Shown: positions 53,101-63,323 of the stretch, in pieces | Layout: each line of letters opens with the position of its first letter | Position numbering within the stretch: the stretch's first letter is position 1 | Notes under the pieces: generated by a model | Seen by the model: only the letters and a program-made list of their open reading frames with translations | The model's database searches: none | What the model was told of the DNA's origin: nothing | Translations under genes and position numbers: made by a program | Assembly: GCF_019925205.1 (NCBI RefSeq) | Contig: NC_083567.1 | Span: forward strand, 18,662,001 to 18,726,000 | Reading direction: 5' to 3' | DNA: 64,000 nt | From: Metopolophium dirhodum | Taxonomy: Eukaryota > Arthropoda > Insecta > Hemiptera > Aphididae

Positions 53101-56100
53101 ATTGTAATTTAATCTGTATCACTGTACTCTATATTTTGTAAATAATATGTAATTGGGTTATCTAACCCATTTAATTAAATAAATAAAAATACACAATACC
53201 TACTTAAAACTCAGAATAGGGAAATTATGTCCCCAAAAAAGGTCATAGTCATATACTTTTAAATTGCAGCCTGTGTACTTTTAAAACAGGTATCTAAATA
53301 CTTTTAAATATTAAATAACGATAAACGCAAAAATTGTATAACGTTTTAATTATGAATAACGTTAAACGCAAAAATTGTATAACGTTTTAATTCTGAATAA
53401 CAATAAACACAAAAGTTGAATAACGTTTAAATTTTGAATAACGATAAACTCAAAATTTGTATAACGTTTTGATTGTAAATAACGTAAAACAATATTTCTT
53501 TTTCAAATACAAGCCCTGAACTAAATAATATGTATTTTAATTAATATTTAAAATAAAGTTAAATTTTTAAAAACCCAAAAAAATACAAATAAGCAAACAA
53601 ATATTATAAACGTCTTACTAGTAATTTAATTATTATTAAAATATAGGAGAATTAATCTTTTAGGATATTGCGTGTACGCAGTTAAGACGGTATTTTATCT
53701 TGTAGGACTATTGTAGGTGATTAAAGTTTAATATGAAATGACTAGCTGTTTCTGACTTATATAAGTCCTTTTAAAATGCATATATTTATATTATTTATAG
53801 TTCAAAGTATCCCAACGAATTACAATATTTAAATATTTAATGCACATGTATACGCTAAGTATACTCAAAACTTTCCGAGCAAAATTTTAATATACATATG
53901 CTTTACACCGTTTTACCACGATTATAAAATCAGAAAATAAAATGTTTAGTAGGTACCTATGTTTACATATAGCAAATTGTAATATTTTTTTTTAATAATA
54001 ATATATCGTGCTGGTGGGTACCTGGAAATATTTTTCCAGAAAACTCCTTTTAATACACTCTAAAAGTGTCGAGTTGTTGTGTGACGCAAAGACGTATAGT
54101 AGGTGAGAGGTCGTGGGTGTATGCTTTTCAGTTGGAAGTCGGTCGAAATTATATAAGTACCTACCTACATATTGTATACGGTTCCCGCAGGTTACTTCGC
54201 ATTTTGTAAAAATATTTCTATCGCCGAAAACCAAAAAAGATTACTAAGGAATTTTAGCTGAAAATAGTTGTTACGATATAGTGGCAACCGTTCAATATAG
54301 CCGGTACCTATAGGTAGGGTATTAGACGGGCGAAAATTACATTTGTGCGCGTCATAAATGCTGTTCGAACTGCTCAATAATGGTACAAAACGGCTTACAC
54401 CTGCACGGTTTGTGAAGCATACCGTGCGGTTTTGATTATTTCAATGATTATTCAATTTTTTACCGCAATAATATTATAGGCACCGAGATAATGGACGGAT
54501 AACGTACGCTACGGAATTTGCATAAAATCGTTATAACCATATCAATTATTATTCCTTAATTTATACGTATAAAATATTCCACTTGCATACAATATATCGT
54601 TCAAGTGTTCGTATTAACACATAAACACATTATTATCGTACACAATACCTATATATTGAATTTGCAGGTATAACCCATATTATACGGTAGGTAGTACACT
54701 GTACTAGTATGAAATGGGTATGTGGTATGTAGTCCATAAATTAGTGAAAGTAATATTTTTTCAACACGTTTTTATGTCAATAAAAATGTTTTGACATTAT
54801 ATTCGCATTATTGCTTTTCTCAGAAGTCAGATGCTGCGGGGGCGAAATTAAATTTAAACATTCATATGATTAATAATGCTATTCTATCAAAATATTGCAC
54901 TGCAGTGTCCATAAAACCTGTATACATTATTTGTCTAATGTCCTTTAATTTATTTATATTAATTCATCTGGTAAGGAATTTTGCTCTGGGTCTGAAAAAA
55001 ATTAAGATAAATTACATATGGGAGTATTAAAAGTTTTGTATTTAATCAAAAACTATGAATAAACAACAAATTCGTATATCCACCAGAGATAATTTATAAA
55101 AAACTATTTTTGATATTGTATTAATTAAATTAGCTTGATATGCATAAAACATAATTAGTAGGAATTACAAAATATTAATAATTGTAGATAGTTTTTTTTA
55201 TAAACGATTTGTCGTTTACATTGGTGTACACATTTGTACATCCTAATGTTATATTTTTACGATTAAAAGTAAATTAAACGACCGCGACATTCAATTAAAA
55301 GCAATGTGAATACTTTTATGATGTAGGTGCATAGGTATAATGTTATTGAAATTATTTTTTTAAATATAAATATCATAATATAGTGTTGCGTATAATATTC
55401 ACAAAGGTGCTTAATAAACTAAAAATATTTTGTATCAATTTAATGTTAATTTTTAAACGTTCAAATATCTTGTTATAGAAATAGGTTATCATATCAGTAC
55501 AATCGCTAAATAAATAAGAATAATTAATAGGTACCAAAAATATTTAATATTAATAAATAGTAACATTAAACATACTAACATAATTATCCTTAAGATCATC
55601 GTGAGTATATTCTATTCCATCATCGATAATCGCTACCCGAATACCTTTACCTGTGCATTTTAACTCTTCGTATACTGGTACTAAGTTCATATCTAGTGGC
55701 ATTCCGTTGGTATAATTTTTTCGGTAATCTTGCTGAAATATATGCAATAGTATTATCAAAAAATTTTGGAAAGTTTTAACGAAAATGTGTTTTACAAAAA
55801 GAACTTTCACGAGTGATGGGTGGATGTGCGCTATAAAATATTTAATATTATTATTGTTACGACGTAGCTATCATGATAAAAGACCCAAAGCTGTTTCTCA
55901 GGCATGTACTGAAAAATATTATTTCCATAAAGAAGATTTATATATCCTTTAATGTGAACATTTCATAGTTTTGTCAATAAGTAGGTAGGTACTATTAGGT
56001 AGGTAATATATCGAAAAAATAAATAGATGGGTAACAGATTTCTTACTTTTTTTTTGAAAAATTCAAATAAATCATATCTAAATAGGTAAATATTATCATA

Positions 56101-59100
56101 GTTATATCATATAAGTATGTATTTAAAATGTTTAATATAAATTAATTTGTGTTTCATTACAAATGTTTTTATTACCTAGGTGGTACCTATATTAAATTGT
56201 ATGAAATTAAAATGTATTTAAAATTGTTCACATACCTAAAAATGGTCATGGATGTAAGTATTTTATGTAACTGTAATGATCTTACAGTGCTTAGTCATCG
56301 GTTGCATTAGAATTTAATCTGAACTCCTCCATTTTTAGTTTTTATCAGCTAATGGGTGTTTAAAAAAGAATAATGGTCTCTTTCATACACTATATGATTC
56401 CTGATCACACCGAAGAAAAAAATACCATTAAAATAAAATCCAAGGAATAATAATGAACGATTTATGAATTTATGATTTAATGAATTTCAATGAGCGAAAT
56501 AAAACGATTATACCTACCTCGTACCACTGCTGTTTCCAAAGTTCGTCGTTAAAATAACTCTCATATCTGCTGCGGACGTCCGTCGGCACTCTTTTATACA
56601 ACTTTTTCGAAAATCCCTGTTTAGCCCAATTCACCTAAAAGTTTTATCCATTTTACTAATCGACATATATTATACGCAGAACTGTGTGAACCAAATTTTA
56701 GCAATCCATTATCATTATGACATGAAGAGAAGTTGAGATGCCGGATTATAGGTTAGCCAAAGTGGAGTTCATGATATATTTATACCTAGTTTATTCGTCA
56801 CGGGGATTAACTGTAGGAACGATCTAAATGTAATAGCCTAAATACATTAAATAAAAATAAGTTTAAGTTAAAAATGTGTATGTGTGGGTCTGCTATAGTG
56901 GAGATCACAATGGAGATTTTTAATCTGAAAATTACTATAAAAAAATAATAAATGGCTTGAGTAAAATATACATAATAGCAATTTTGATTTATTTTCTAGG
57001 GGAGTCCAATTAATTATGTGTGAAGTGTCGTCGATGACGGTCAAAAAAAAAAAATTCAAAAATGATAGCTTTATAGAAACTCTAGTATATAATAATGTAT
57101 TTTGTGAAGTATTATTATATTTGTTGACAATAAAACGGTGGATACCTATTATTAAGTTTAAAAAAAAGCAGTGCTTTAATACACGGATCGTTATCGATAA
57201 TACCAATGAATATTATTACTCATTACTACATAGGTATATATAGGTACTTAATATTATTATTTATTATATTAATGTAGGTAGGTATGTGACACTTTTTAAA
57301 AAAATTAAGACTTAAGTTTAATATAATTATTAAAAAAAAATTTGTGTTTAAACATTAGTTTTGACTTTCAAGTAGAAAATATATGGATTTGTTGAAATCA
57401 TATTTTTTCTATTATACAACACCGAGTCACCGATAAAATATAAAATATAAAATATACATATTAATATAATATTATATATATTATTATAATTAATTATCAA
57501 AATTATTCGTCGAATATGTGAGATGATAAAAAAATTGGTTTGATCTATACGGCGTACATTCTAATATTTGCAAAATGTTCATCTTACATTTTTTTGAGCA
57601 AGTTTCATTCTATTATCATTCACCATGTGATGAGTATTTTAAAGAATTTTCACTAAACGTAAATACAATACTATACGTCTATACTGTATGATAATATGTA
57701 GGACGTAGGTACTATTTTATAAATATATAAATACAATAAGTTGTCCATTATCCGTTTTTCAATCCCCGAAGTTTAAAAATTTCATTATTTATTGAGTAAA
57801 ATGATGAGAACATAATATTGTTATAAAGGCAAAAACATATTGACTACGTAGGTAGTACGTTGACAATCGTGTCACCTTAAAATTATTAAAAGTAATAACA
57901 TATGAACATCCGTTTAAGAATAGTACTATGTTTGCATTTATTTTAGTCCTTTGACGTTTTTTAATCAAATCTACGAACGACGAATAAAAGTGATGTATAC
58001 GAACACTGAATTATTTTGATAGAATACAATTCAATAATAAAAATATTATCATTTGTCATATTTTTTATAGTTTTATAAATAATATACGCGTTTTCATTGT
58101 ATAACATGAACTATAGAATGATGCATTGTATACATGTTATACGATGTTACCCGTTAAAATAAAATAACTATAAAACATTTTAATAGTTATTATTATTAAG
58201 AAAAATTATTATTACAAGTATAATGTAATAAAATTAAAATGTTACAAATTAAAATTTCTGAACGATCGGTTTACAGCAATAATATCCTTATTAAATTCTC
58301 AAGTAGAATGTATTTATCCAACTAGCCACGTTAAATTGTTTAAATTCAAACTGAATGTTTTGTATACAAGTGAGGACGACAATAAACCACACTGTTTAAT
58401 ATGCGAAAAACAAAAGAATTCAATGGGAGAGCGTGATATGGGTGTGAAATCTAGGATAACGTAATAATAGTTCCAAGGTTTAAAGAATTTTCTTTCATAA
58501 AGTATACTTGAAACAAAAAAAAATATTTTATCATGAATAACAATAATATTATATTATATTATATACAGTATACAGTGTATAATATTATAGTATATAGCAT
58601 ATACTACATAAGCATAATTTCAAATTTTTAAATAAATAATCAAAAAAATATATAATTTATTTTTTACTTTAAATGTCACACTATATTTGTTATTCGTATG
58701 GTATTCAACATTTTAAAGTTTTTTAAATTATATAAAATTGCACCTAAACACTAAAGTATATATCACTATTTTATTGGTATTATTTGTTTTGATAAACACA
58801 AATCTAGTAACTAAAGTTGAACTTAATTGACATTTCTTCAAATAAATTCACTTTATTAATATAATTATATAAATACCACATATAAATCTCCATAATAACG
58901 ATTAATGGTGGACGGAGTGGCCGAGCAGACTAAGGCGTTGGTTCGAACCCGGCCACGGGGCGGCATTTTTCTACGGGCAGTCACGGTGTCGGGAGAGACC
59001 CCATCCGGGCATGGCAGAAACCTACGGGTGCCCAACTTGAAATTCTGACAAACCTAAAAACGTGTTTCAACCAACCGTTCCAACCGTTAACTCCCCCTCT

Positions 59101-62100
59101 CCCCCCCCCCCCACTACAAAAACAACAAAAATAGCTAATGGCCATAGTTGCCGGGCAAAGTTCAATGAAAAAAAAAATAAAAATAACTATAAATCTTTAA
59201 AATTGTGCAAAATTATATTTCAATTATTAATTTATAATACACTGGTAATAAAAACCCAAAATAACAAAAATAAAAAAATGTAAGAATAAAAATGTTATTG
59301 CTATTTTTTAACACAAACAATTTTGTGTTCAATATATTGATTAAGTAATTTAAACCCAATTCACGGGGTAATAAAAAAAAACTCAAAACAGGAATAACCT
59401 TGTGTAATTTTTATAGTAATTGAGACAATTATTGAGCTAATTTTGAACGTTTTATTTTTAGTTAAAAAACAACTAAATAAATACGACAATATTAAAATTA
59501 TTTGTGTATATAATACATACCATATTATTCTGTTTTAAAATGTTAGTTGTGTTATCGAATGGCACGTGATGGATTTCAGGATGGTCTTCTCTTTTCACTT
59601 TGTAAACATTTGGTATACCATCTACCTAATACAGTTTCATTTTATTCAACAATTTTAAGCATTTAAATTAAGCTAAAAATTAGAGAATATTTTTAATATT
59701 TGTAAACTAAAAAAAAAATTTTTATGTGCTGCATGAGCACAAATAGTTCAATGTGGAAATCATTGAAACAATGACCAATTTTAAAATAATTTGTTGTACG
59801 CATTAACAATTACTGTTCAAATCTCCAAACAGTTTTCAAACGTTACAAAACGTAATCAACAATAAATGTTCATTACTTACTACCTTTTTGGGTACCTATA
59901 CCTACCACACTTTTAATTGTAACTGTATTTCTTTTATGTCTGTTATGTTAACCAACAGTAAATACAGAAAACATTAAACGTTAATATGCATGAATAATAT
60001 TTACCATTGATTATAATTTGATTAGCTTAGCTTTATGAATGTGTAATAATTTATAAAACCATAATAATAATAATAACGTAGGTAGGTACTAAACACTGCA
60101 AAATATATTTCACACATTATATTAAATGTACCATACATTGTGTTTTAAATATAACTATAGGTATGTAATTTGAATTTTATGTTCATTGTTCATTGTTCAC
60201 ATTAGTTTTTTAATTTAATAAATTTAATTACCTTCCAATACTTAACATTCCTCTTATACGCTTAACAAATAATGGGCCTAAAAAATACGAATAACTTAAC
60301 AAATAACTGTGCGTGCATTACACGAGTATTACAATTTCAATTTTAGTGTATGTGCATCACACTGTACTCTGATGTGTACATAGTTAATTATATTTAATTA
60401 TAATTAAATTTTTTAATCTCACTGGTTGTGCAAACGAAAATCCCTGTTTTATTATGGTTTCGTGTATATCATTCAGATCATCAGTGGAATGGAAATACCA
60501 TACATTTGAATAGTGATTCACGTCGTTTTCGCCATGATTCTACGGGGAGAAAAAGAAGCGATTAATTACTGTAGTCATTTTATTTTAAAAATTAAATACC
60601 AGATATTTGCTATTAATTATATTTAGGAATAAAATAACGATACGATACTTAGTGGGTATTCTATACATTAATAGTAACAACACAAATACCTACAAATTAG
60701 ACTTTCTTAAATTAATTTTCATAACATGAAATTTGGTATTTAAACAGTGTTTATAATAATTCATGTAATTAAAAATAATAATTAATTATTTCTAATTTGC
60801 TTTTAGAGAAAGGTTAAACATACAAATTTACATTTAACTAATAATAGAATTTGTATTTGATTGTTACTTTATTAAAAAACTTAGTATTACATTATAATAT
60901 TATCTTGCACTCCAATACGGGTAACTACTATCAACAAACAGTATTTAAATTGCATTTTGTATTCTTGGGTTTTAAAATGAATTAAAATAAACGTATGCAT
61001 GAAAAACCTCGTGAATACAAAAAAAATGTGTACTTAGGAAAACGTGTTTTGTATAAAAAAAAAATATAAATAAATAATGACCGATATAAGAGTTTGTAGA
61101 TTGTACCTCTTATAAGTATTTTGCGATTCTGTATCATATAATGAATAGGTAATTTTCAAATAATTTTCTATTTTCAAGATTTTACATGCTATAATGAAAT
61201 AGTGCCAATCAGTGAATATGCCTATAATTAAAGTTTATAAAATCAAAAACTATTATTTTACGAGTACGTGAACCTATATGTATTTCGATATAAACGCACC
61301 ATAGGTACCAACACTTTTTTTGATTTTATTCAAAAAATATGAAGAAAGGTATCGACAAAAAAAGAGTTAAAAAATATATGGCTAGGATATTCATGTGAAA
61401 ACATGACAATTTGTAATGGATGAAATGAAATCCTGTCGTGTGTTTTGCAAATTGTGTAATTGTGTATGCAGTTTTTCGGATACAGAATGTGTACCTACGC
61501 TGCTGTGAAACGACAAGTAGGTATTAAATACCATTGTTGTTCGATGAAATTATAATTGATATCGACGACAATATAATTCCTTTATCTGCATTTGATGTTT
61601 TCAATTATTTATATCGAATCGAATTTGCTCTTTTGTATTTACTTATAACATTCGATTACGCACATACACCGAAAACATACACCGATGTGCACATTTATGA
61701 TAATATGTGCAATGTACATGTCATAATGTATCATCGGTACATATTTATTTATTTATAATATATTTATGTAAGTATGCTAATATATTATGGTGCCTTCGGT
61801 AAAGTAATAATGAGCTAACCCACAAATTTACAACGTCATTAATTATAGCAAACATACACAATACAATTTAGTTCATAAACATTAAATATTCTAAACCACC
61901 TTTACTTAATTATGTATGTACTTATAACATATATTTTATGTGTGTGTCCACTCAAAATTAGAAAACAATAAAAAAAGCTACTTACTTTTTTTTATCAATT
62001 TACTATTATAGTAAAATAATGACGTTATGTATTACTGATTAGGTATACAAATATTTTCAAAAGATATATATTATATTATTGTTAATAAAGTATTTTTAAT

Positions 62101-63323
62101 GTAGAAAATTCTAAAATAATTATTGACATTGTATTTTTTTTCCACACGCAACGTAACGAAATAACGCATTGCGCTTATTGTAAACTGTTGCTATTAGGTA
62201 AACGTTGTTATGTTATAATGATGTTAACTGACCTGTAAGGTATAAACAAAACTGTCTAATTTATTTTATCGTTGATTTAAAATATTTATATTTTTAATGT
62301 TCATATTTTGAACATTTAAATAACAATAGTTTCAATTATAATTTTATGTTTTTGTTTTCACACGTTGAACACATTTCAAACACATAATATAAACACAATA
62401 TTTTTTTAATGTTATAAAAACCAATATTTAACACATTATTAAGCTTAAAGCAAAAATTGTTTAAAAATACTGTGACGACGCATATAATATTTTAACTATA
62501 GTGCAAATGGTAGGTACGATTAAGCATGTATACGATATAGTCAGGTATATGAATAGAAATAACAACAATGACCAAACCGTCAAAATTATCCTCTTTAAAT
62601 GATTGATGTGACTAGTATTCATTATGATATCAAAACACTAGATTTTCATACAGTAAACAACTATATTATTATATAGCCGTATACCCTAGATAGTCTATTT
62701 ACTAAAAGTATGAAGTACCTCATCTACAGTGGTTAACTGAAACTGTAACAACCATTATGTACTAATGTTTGACAATATTTAGCCTGGTCGTATCCGGATA
62801 TGAATACAATATTATTATTTGTTACCTACATTTATTTAGAAATCTGTAATTGCGAAATACCAATCACAACGCGTTTGTCAAGCTCCTGTTTTTACTATCC
62901 GATTTGTGCATATGTTTACCATACAAGAATGTTATATTATTGTATATACTAGTTTTTGGATATTACATAAAGCAATTACCTAATTATTGTCCATTTTACA
63001 ATGATATGTACCTATTTTTTATATTATTTAATATTGTTTTATTTTCAGTGAACATATTTTAATCGGCAAAAGCTGTGCGAGAACAAGTCAGTAAGATGTT
63101 TTTGTGGGGTCGTGTTTTGACCTTCCCAATATGTTCACTATAAGCTAAATAATACTACGAACAACCTGTGCTCGAATTCGGGGGGAGGGCATTACCAAAT
63201 TATACAACGCATACTTACATAGTGTACTAATAACTCATGAGGATCGATCAAATAATCACCAGCGACGAAATATAAATATTCGCATACATATAGTAATCCG
63301 ATAATCTTCTTATTCATGCTCAT
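35053..63323 (-). CDS. Proprotein convertase, PC1/3-like, complete 13-exon gene
   Basis: A subtilisin-like endoprotease of the kexin/furin family, which cleaves precursor proteins after basic residues in the secretory pathway. Thirteen exons with GT..AG borders join into 615 codons (segments: 63219-63323, 60423-60539, 59521-59625, 56518-56634, 55580-55732, 51812-51974, 46721-46893, 41452-41664, 38437-38537, 37334-37552, 36115-36275, 35929-36062, 35053-35139). Layout: signal peptide about 1-22; propeptide to KLYKR at 120-124; catalytic Asp185, His225, oxyanion Asn326, Ser399, with the His-Asn and Asn-Ser spacing of furin; P domain to about 605; stop soon after. Residues aligning with furin substrate-pocket positions (Glu267, Asp289, Asp295, Asp337, Tyr339) are kept. 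Motifs QQWYEQD, GEIAMAANN and FGFGLLNA favour PC1/3; Asn326 argues against PC2, which has Asp there. Odd points: the usual RMLDG is VLLDG, the P-domain RGD is RGM, and there is no Cys-rich, transmembrane or long C-terminal tail. Confidence 0.9.
35929..36062 (-). CDS. Convertase exon 12 (P domain, second part)
   Basis: Two bases completing an Asn codon, then 44 codons. PRPLDESNRGFFEWKIK is followed by FWGENPSGEWTVIVKDE; WGENPxGxWT is a P-domain signature. It is separated from exon 11 by only 52 nt, and the two exons lie in different frames. The donor is GAA|GTAATT. Confidence 0.9.
36063..36114 (-). other. 52-nt micro-intron within the P domain
   Basis: GTAAGC at the 5' end and TTTCTAG at the 3' end. 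Removing these 52 nt joins LQSPK to NTTCKMMEPRP in frame and keeps the P-domain spacing. This is close to the lower size limit for insect introns, while the other convertase introns here are at least about 780 nt. Confidence 0.85.
36115..36275 (-). CDS. Convertase exon 11 (P domain, first part)
   Basis: One base completing a Pro codon, then 53 codons and one base. The CTCTTTAG acceptor was chosen because it restores frame with the previous exon. YLEHVQLCVTIRYPKRG marks the P domain, but the family's RGD reads RGM here. The donor AAAA|GTAAGC begins a very short intron. Confidence 0.88.
37334..37552 (-). CDS. Convertase exon 10 (end of catalytic domain)
   Basis: Starts after a TATAG acceptor with the last base of a split Asn codon, then 72 codons and two bases. 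GNLTWRDVQHLL, FNPQFGFGLLNA and GWKTVPKKSICV are family landmarks. FGFGLLNA is the PC1/3-type wording. The donor is CC|GTAAGT. Confidence 0.94.
38437..38537 (-). CDS. Convertase exon 9 (catalytic Ser)
   Basis: Thirty-three codons plus two bases. VTSDINNTCTLSH is followed by TGTSAAAPLAAG, whose Ser399 is the nucleophile. The Cys before it matches the partner of the conserved Cys after the catalytic His. The donor lies within the split Asn codon (GCCAA|GTAAAT). Confidence 0.95.
38538..41451 (-). other. Convertase intron 8
   Basis: Mostly AT-rich, with a GC-richer patch at about 39650-40160 where small open frames occur on both strands. No exon-like segment with splice sites was found, and nothing indicates a nested gene. 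Confidence 0.5.
41452..41664 (-). CDS. Convertase exon 8 (oxyanion-hole Asn)
   Basis: Seventy-one codons in phase 0. GRNGKGSIYVFASGNG holds the oxyanion Asn326; Asp337-Gly-Tyr339 complete the S1/S4 pocket. Cys334 and the later Cys in YAERC correspond to a conserved disulfide pair. The acceptor is preceded by a run of 18 T (minus strand), and the donor is ATC|GTAAGT. Confidence 0.94.
41665..46720 (-). other. Convertase intron 7
   Basis: The longest intron of the gene (about 5.1 kb). A CpG-rich patch at about 43900-44780 stands out from the AT-rich remainder and might be an intronic enhancer or alternative promoter. About 45280-45720 carries repeated TTAAGTTAA strings in both orientations, probably a decayed non-autonomous transposon whose borders I cannot fix. 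Confidence 0.4.
46721..46893 (-). CDS. Convertase exon 7 (substrate-pocket residues)
   Basis: Completes a split Gly codon and adds 57 codons. It contains IVLLDGKTNDEMEARAL and DIYSGSWGPTDDG, then VDGPG; Glu267, Asp289 and Asp295 align with the pocket acidic residues of furin. The usual Arg-Met before LDG is replaced by Val-Leu. The donor AAA|GTAATC is followed 18 nt later by a (TA)n run. Confidence 0.93.
46894..49173 (-). other. Convertase intron 6, part before the hAT insertion
   Basis: AT-rich intron sequence with a pure G run of 15 at 48508-48522 and no exon-like segment. Intron 6 continues on the far side of the hAT element up to 51811. Confidence 0.5.
49511..49842. repeat. ~100-bp direct repeat inside the hAT element
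   Basis: The segment 49511-49609 is repeated almost exactly at 49739-49842; the second copy carries a 5-bp insertion (GTTAA to GTTAAGTTCA). Both lie downstream of the transposase stop codon. The near-identity points to a recent duplication. Confidence 0.85.
49849..50810 (-). pseudogene. hAT transposase, C-terminal half with one intron
   Basis: Two segments, 50266-50810 and 49849-50200, are joined by a 65-nt GT..AG intron (TTTTG|GTAATA ... TTTCAG|G) to give 298 codons ending in TAA. The second segment contains LPDFALSVLCLPHSNADCERIFSSVN, the C-terminal dimerisation motif of hAT transposases (ER-x-FS-x-x-N), followed by a KTKYRNKL segment. The first segment (LYLGAQVLKYIN, then QTAALELKKRYNMDDPVL) belongs to the region before it. 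The N-terminal zinc finger and first catalytic residues are absent, and a stop or old splice acceptor precedes 50810. It is therefore a 5'-truncated gene, without frameshifts in what remains. Confidence 0.82.
51014..51811 (-). other. Convertase intron 6, part after the hAT insertion
   Basis: The 5' portion of intron 6 next to the exon 6 donor. It is AT-rich, and small open frames show no protein character. No regulatory element recognised. Confidence 0.5.
51812..51974 (-). CDS. Convertase exon 6 (catalytic His)
   Basis: Fifty-four codons plus one base. DPMPRYEDPTNSHGTRC contains the catalytic His225, followed by AGEIAMAANN and CGVGVAYNAKVG. The segment following the Asp motif keeps the family's length exactly, which confirms the splice junction. 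GEIAMxANN is the wording seen in PC1/3 rather than furin. Confidence 0.94.
52100..53518. mobile_element. Non-autonomous hAT element in convertase intron 5
   Basis: 1,419 bp, starting CAGGGCTTG and ending CAAGCCCTG (perfect 9-bp inverted ends). It is flanked by an 8-bp direct repeat AACTAAAT at 52092-52099 and 53519-53526. No open frame of useful size exists, so it must rely on a transposase in trans. Both ends are full of AACGTT/ATAACG motifs, and the right end has a tandem array of them (53320-53490). Confidence 0.92.
53320..53490. repeat. Sub-terminal tandem repeat of ~42-bp units
   Basis: About four copies of a unit built from AATAACGNTAAACNCAAAA followed by TTGTATAACGTTTTAATT. Units differ by a few bases. 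Related motifs appear singly near the left end (52115-52215). Such arrays in hAT elements often act as transposase-binding sites. Confidence 0.85.
53527..55579 (-). other. Convertase intron 5, remainder
   Basis: AT-rich intron, with a somewhat GC-richer part at about 54000-54420. Small open frames (60-80 codons) have no domain-like features. No exon or RNA gene recognised. Confidence 0.5.
55580..55732 (-). CDS. Convertase exon 5 (catalytic Asp)
   Basis: Fifty-one codons in phase 0. The exon carries LDMNLVPVYEE, TGKGIRVAIIDDGIEYTHDDL and DNY; the first Asp of DDG is the charge-relay Asp185. The acceptor is TATTTCAG and the donor TAT|GTTAGT, which reads as open frame for a few more codons before a stop. 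Confidence 0.93.
56518..56634 (-). CDS. Convertase exon 4 (autocleavage site, start of mature enzyme)
   Basis: Thirty-nine codons. VNWAKQGF leads into KKLYKR, the expected autocatalytic cleavage site (basic, K-x-x-K-R pattern), so the mature enzyme should begin at Val125. The exon ends with FNDELWKQQWYE, the conserved entry to the catalytic domain. The donor is GAG|GTAGGT. Confidence 0.88.
56635..59520 (-). other. Convertase intron 3
   Basis: AT-rich, with many TAGGTA strings near 57230-57290. The only structured insertion is a tRNA-like SINE at about 58908-59190 in the opposite orientation. The 112-codon minus-strand frame at 56868-57206 is low-complexity and is not called. Confidence 0.5.
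58908..59190 (+). mobile_element. tRNA-derived SINE
   Basis: The 5' end reads GGTGGACGGAGTGGCCGAG with a polymerase III A-box (TGGCCGAG...AAGG), then a perfect B-box GGTTCGAACCC at 58940-58950. The head resembles a tRNA-Leu or tRNA-Ser gene, but the boxes are much too close for a functional tRNA; the anticodon arm is missing. A GC-rich body follows, then a C run (59101-59112) and an A-rich tail (59168-59185). No target duplication was confirmed, so the 3' border is approximate. Confidence 0.8.
59521..59625 (-). CDS. Convertase exon 3 (propeptide)
   Basis: Thirty-five codons in phase 0, with acceptor ATTAG and donor ATG|GTATGT. The product part VDGIPNVYKVKREDHPEI corresponds to the G-x-L-x-x-x-Y-x-F-(K/R)H segment of convertase propeptides. 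An N-glycosylation sequon (NTT) is present. Confidence 0.75.
60423..60539 (-). CDS. Convertase exon 2 (propeptide)
   Basis: Thirty-nine codons in phase 0 between a CCGTAG acceptor and CCA|GTGAGA donor. It contains VWYFHSTDDLNDIHE followed by KQGFSFAQP, matching the place in convertase propeptides where WA(V/A)xI...ANxIAxxxGF occurs. Conservation is weak, as usual for propeptides. Confidence 0.78.
60540..63218 (-). other. Convertase intron 1
   Basis: AT-rich intron between the signal-peptide and first propeptide exons. Open frames such as 61534-61758 and 62850-63062 are low-complexity. First introns often hold enhancers, but I see no specific motif. Confidence 0.5.
63219..63323 (-). CDS. Convertase exon 1 (signal peptide)
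   Basis: Codons 1-35. The start ATG follows a long T-tract and CAG acceptor (exon edge 63325), so a non-coding 5' exon lies upstream. The N-terminus, MSMNKKIIGLLYVCEYLYFVAG, has two Lys followed by a hydrophobic stretch, a plausible signal peptide even though a Glu interrupts it. A second ATG lies two codons downstream and could also serve. The donor is TAT|GTAAGT. Confidence 0.8.

Noticed and set aside
58908..58960. A functional tRNA gene for Leu or Ser
   Set aside because: The A- and B-boxes are only about ten bases apart and no anticodon arm or acceptor-stem pairing is present; the long body and A-rich tail fit a SINE.
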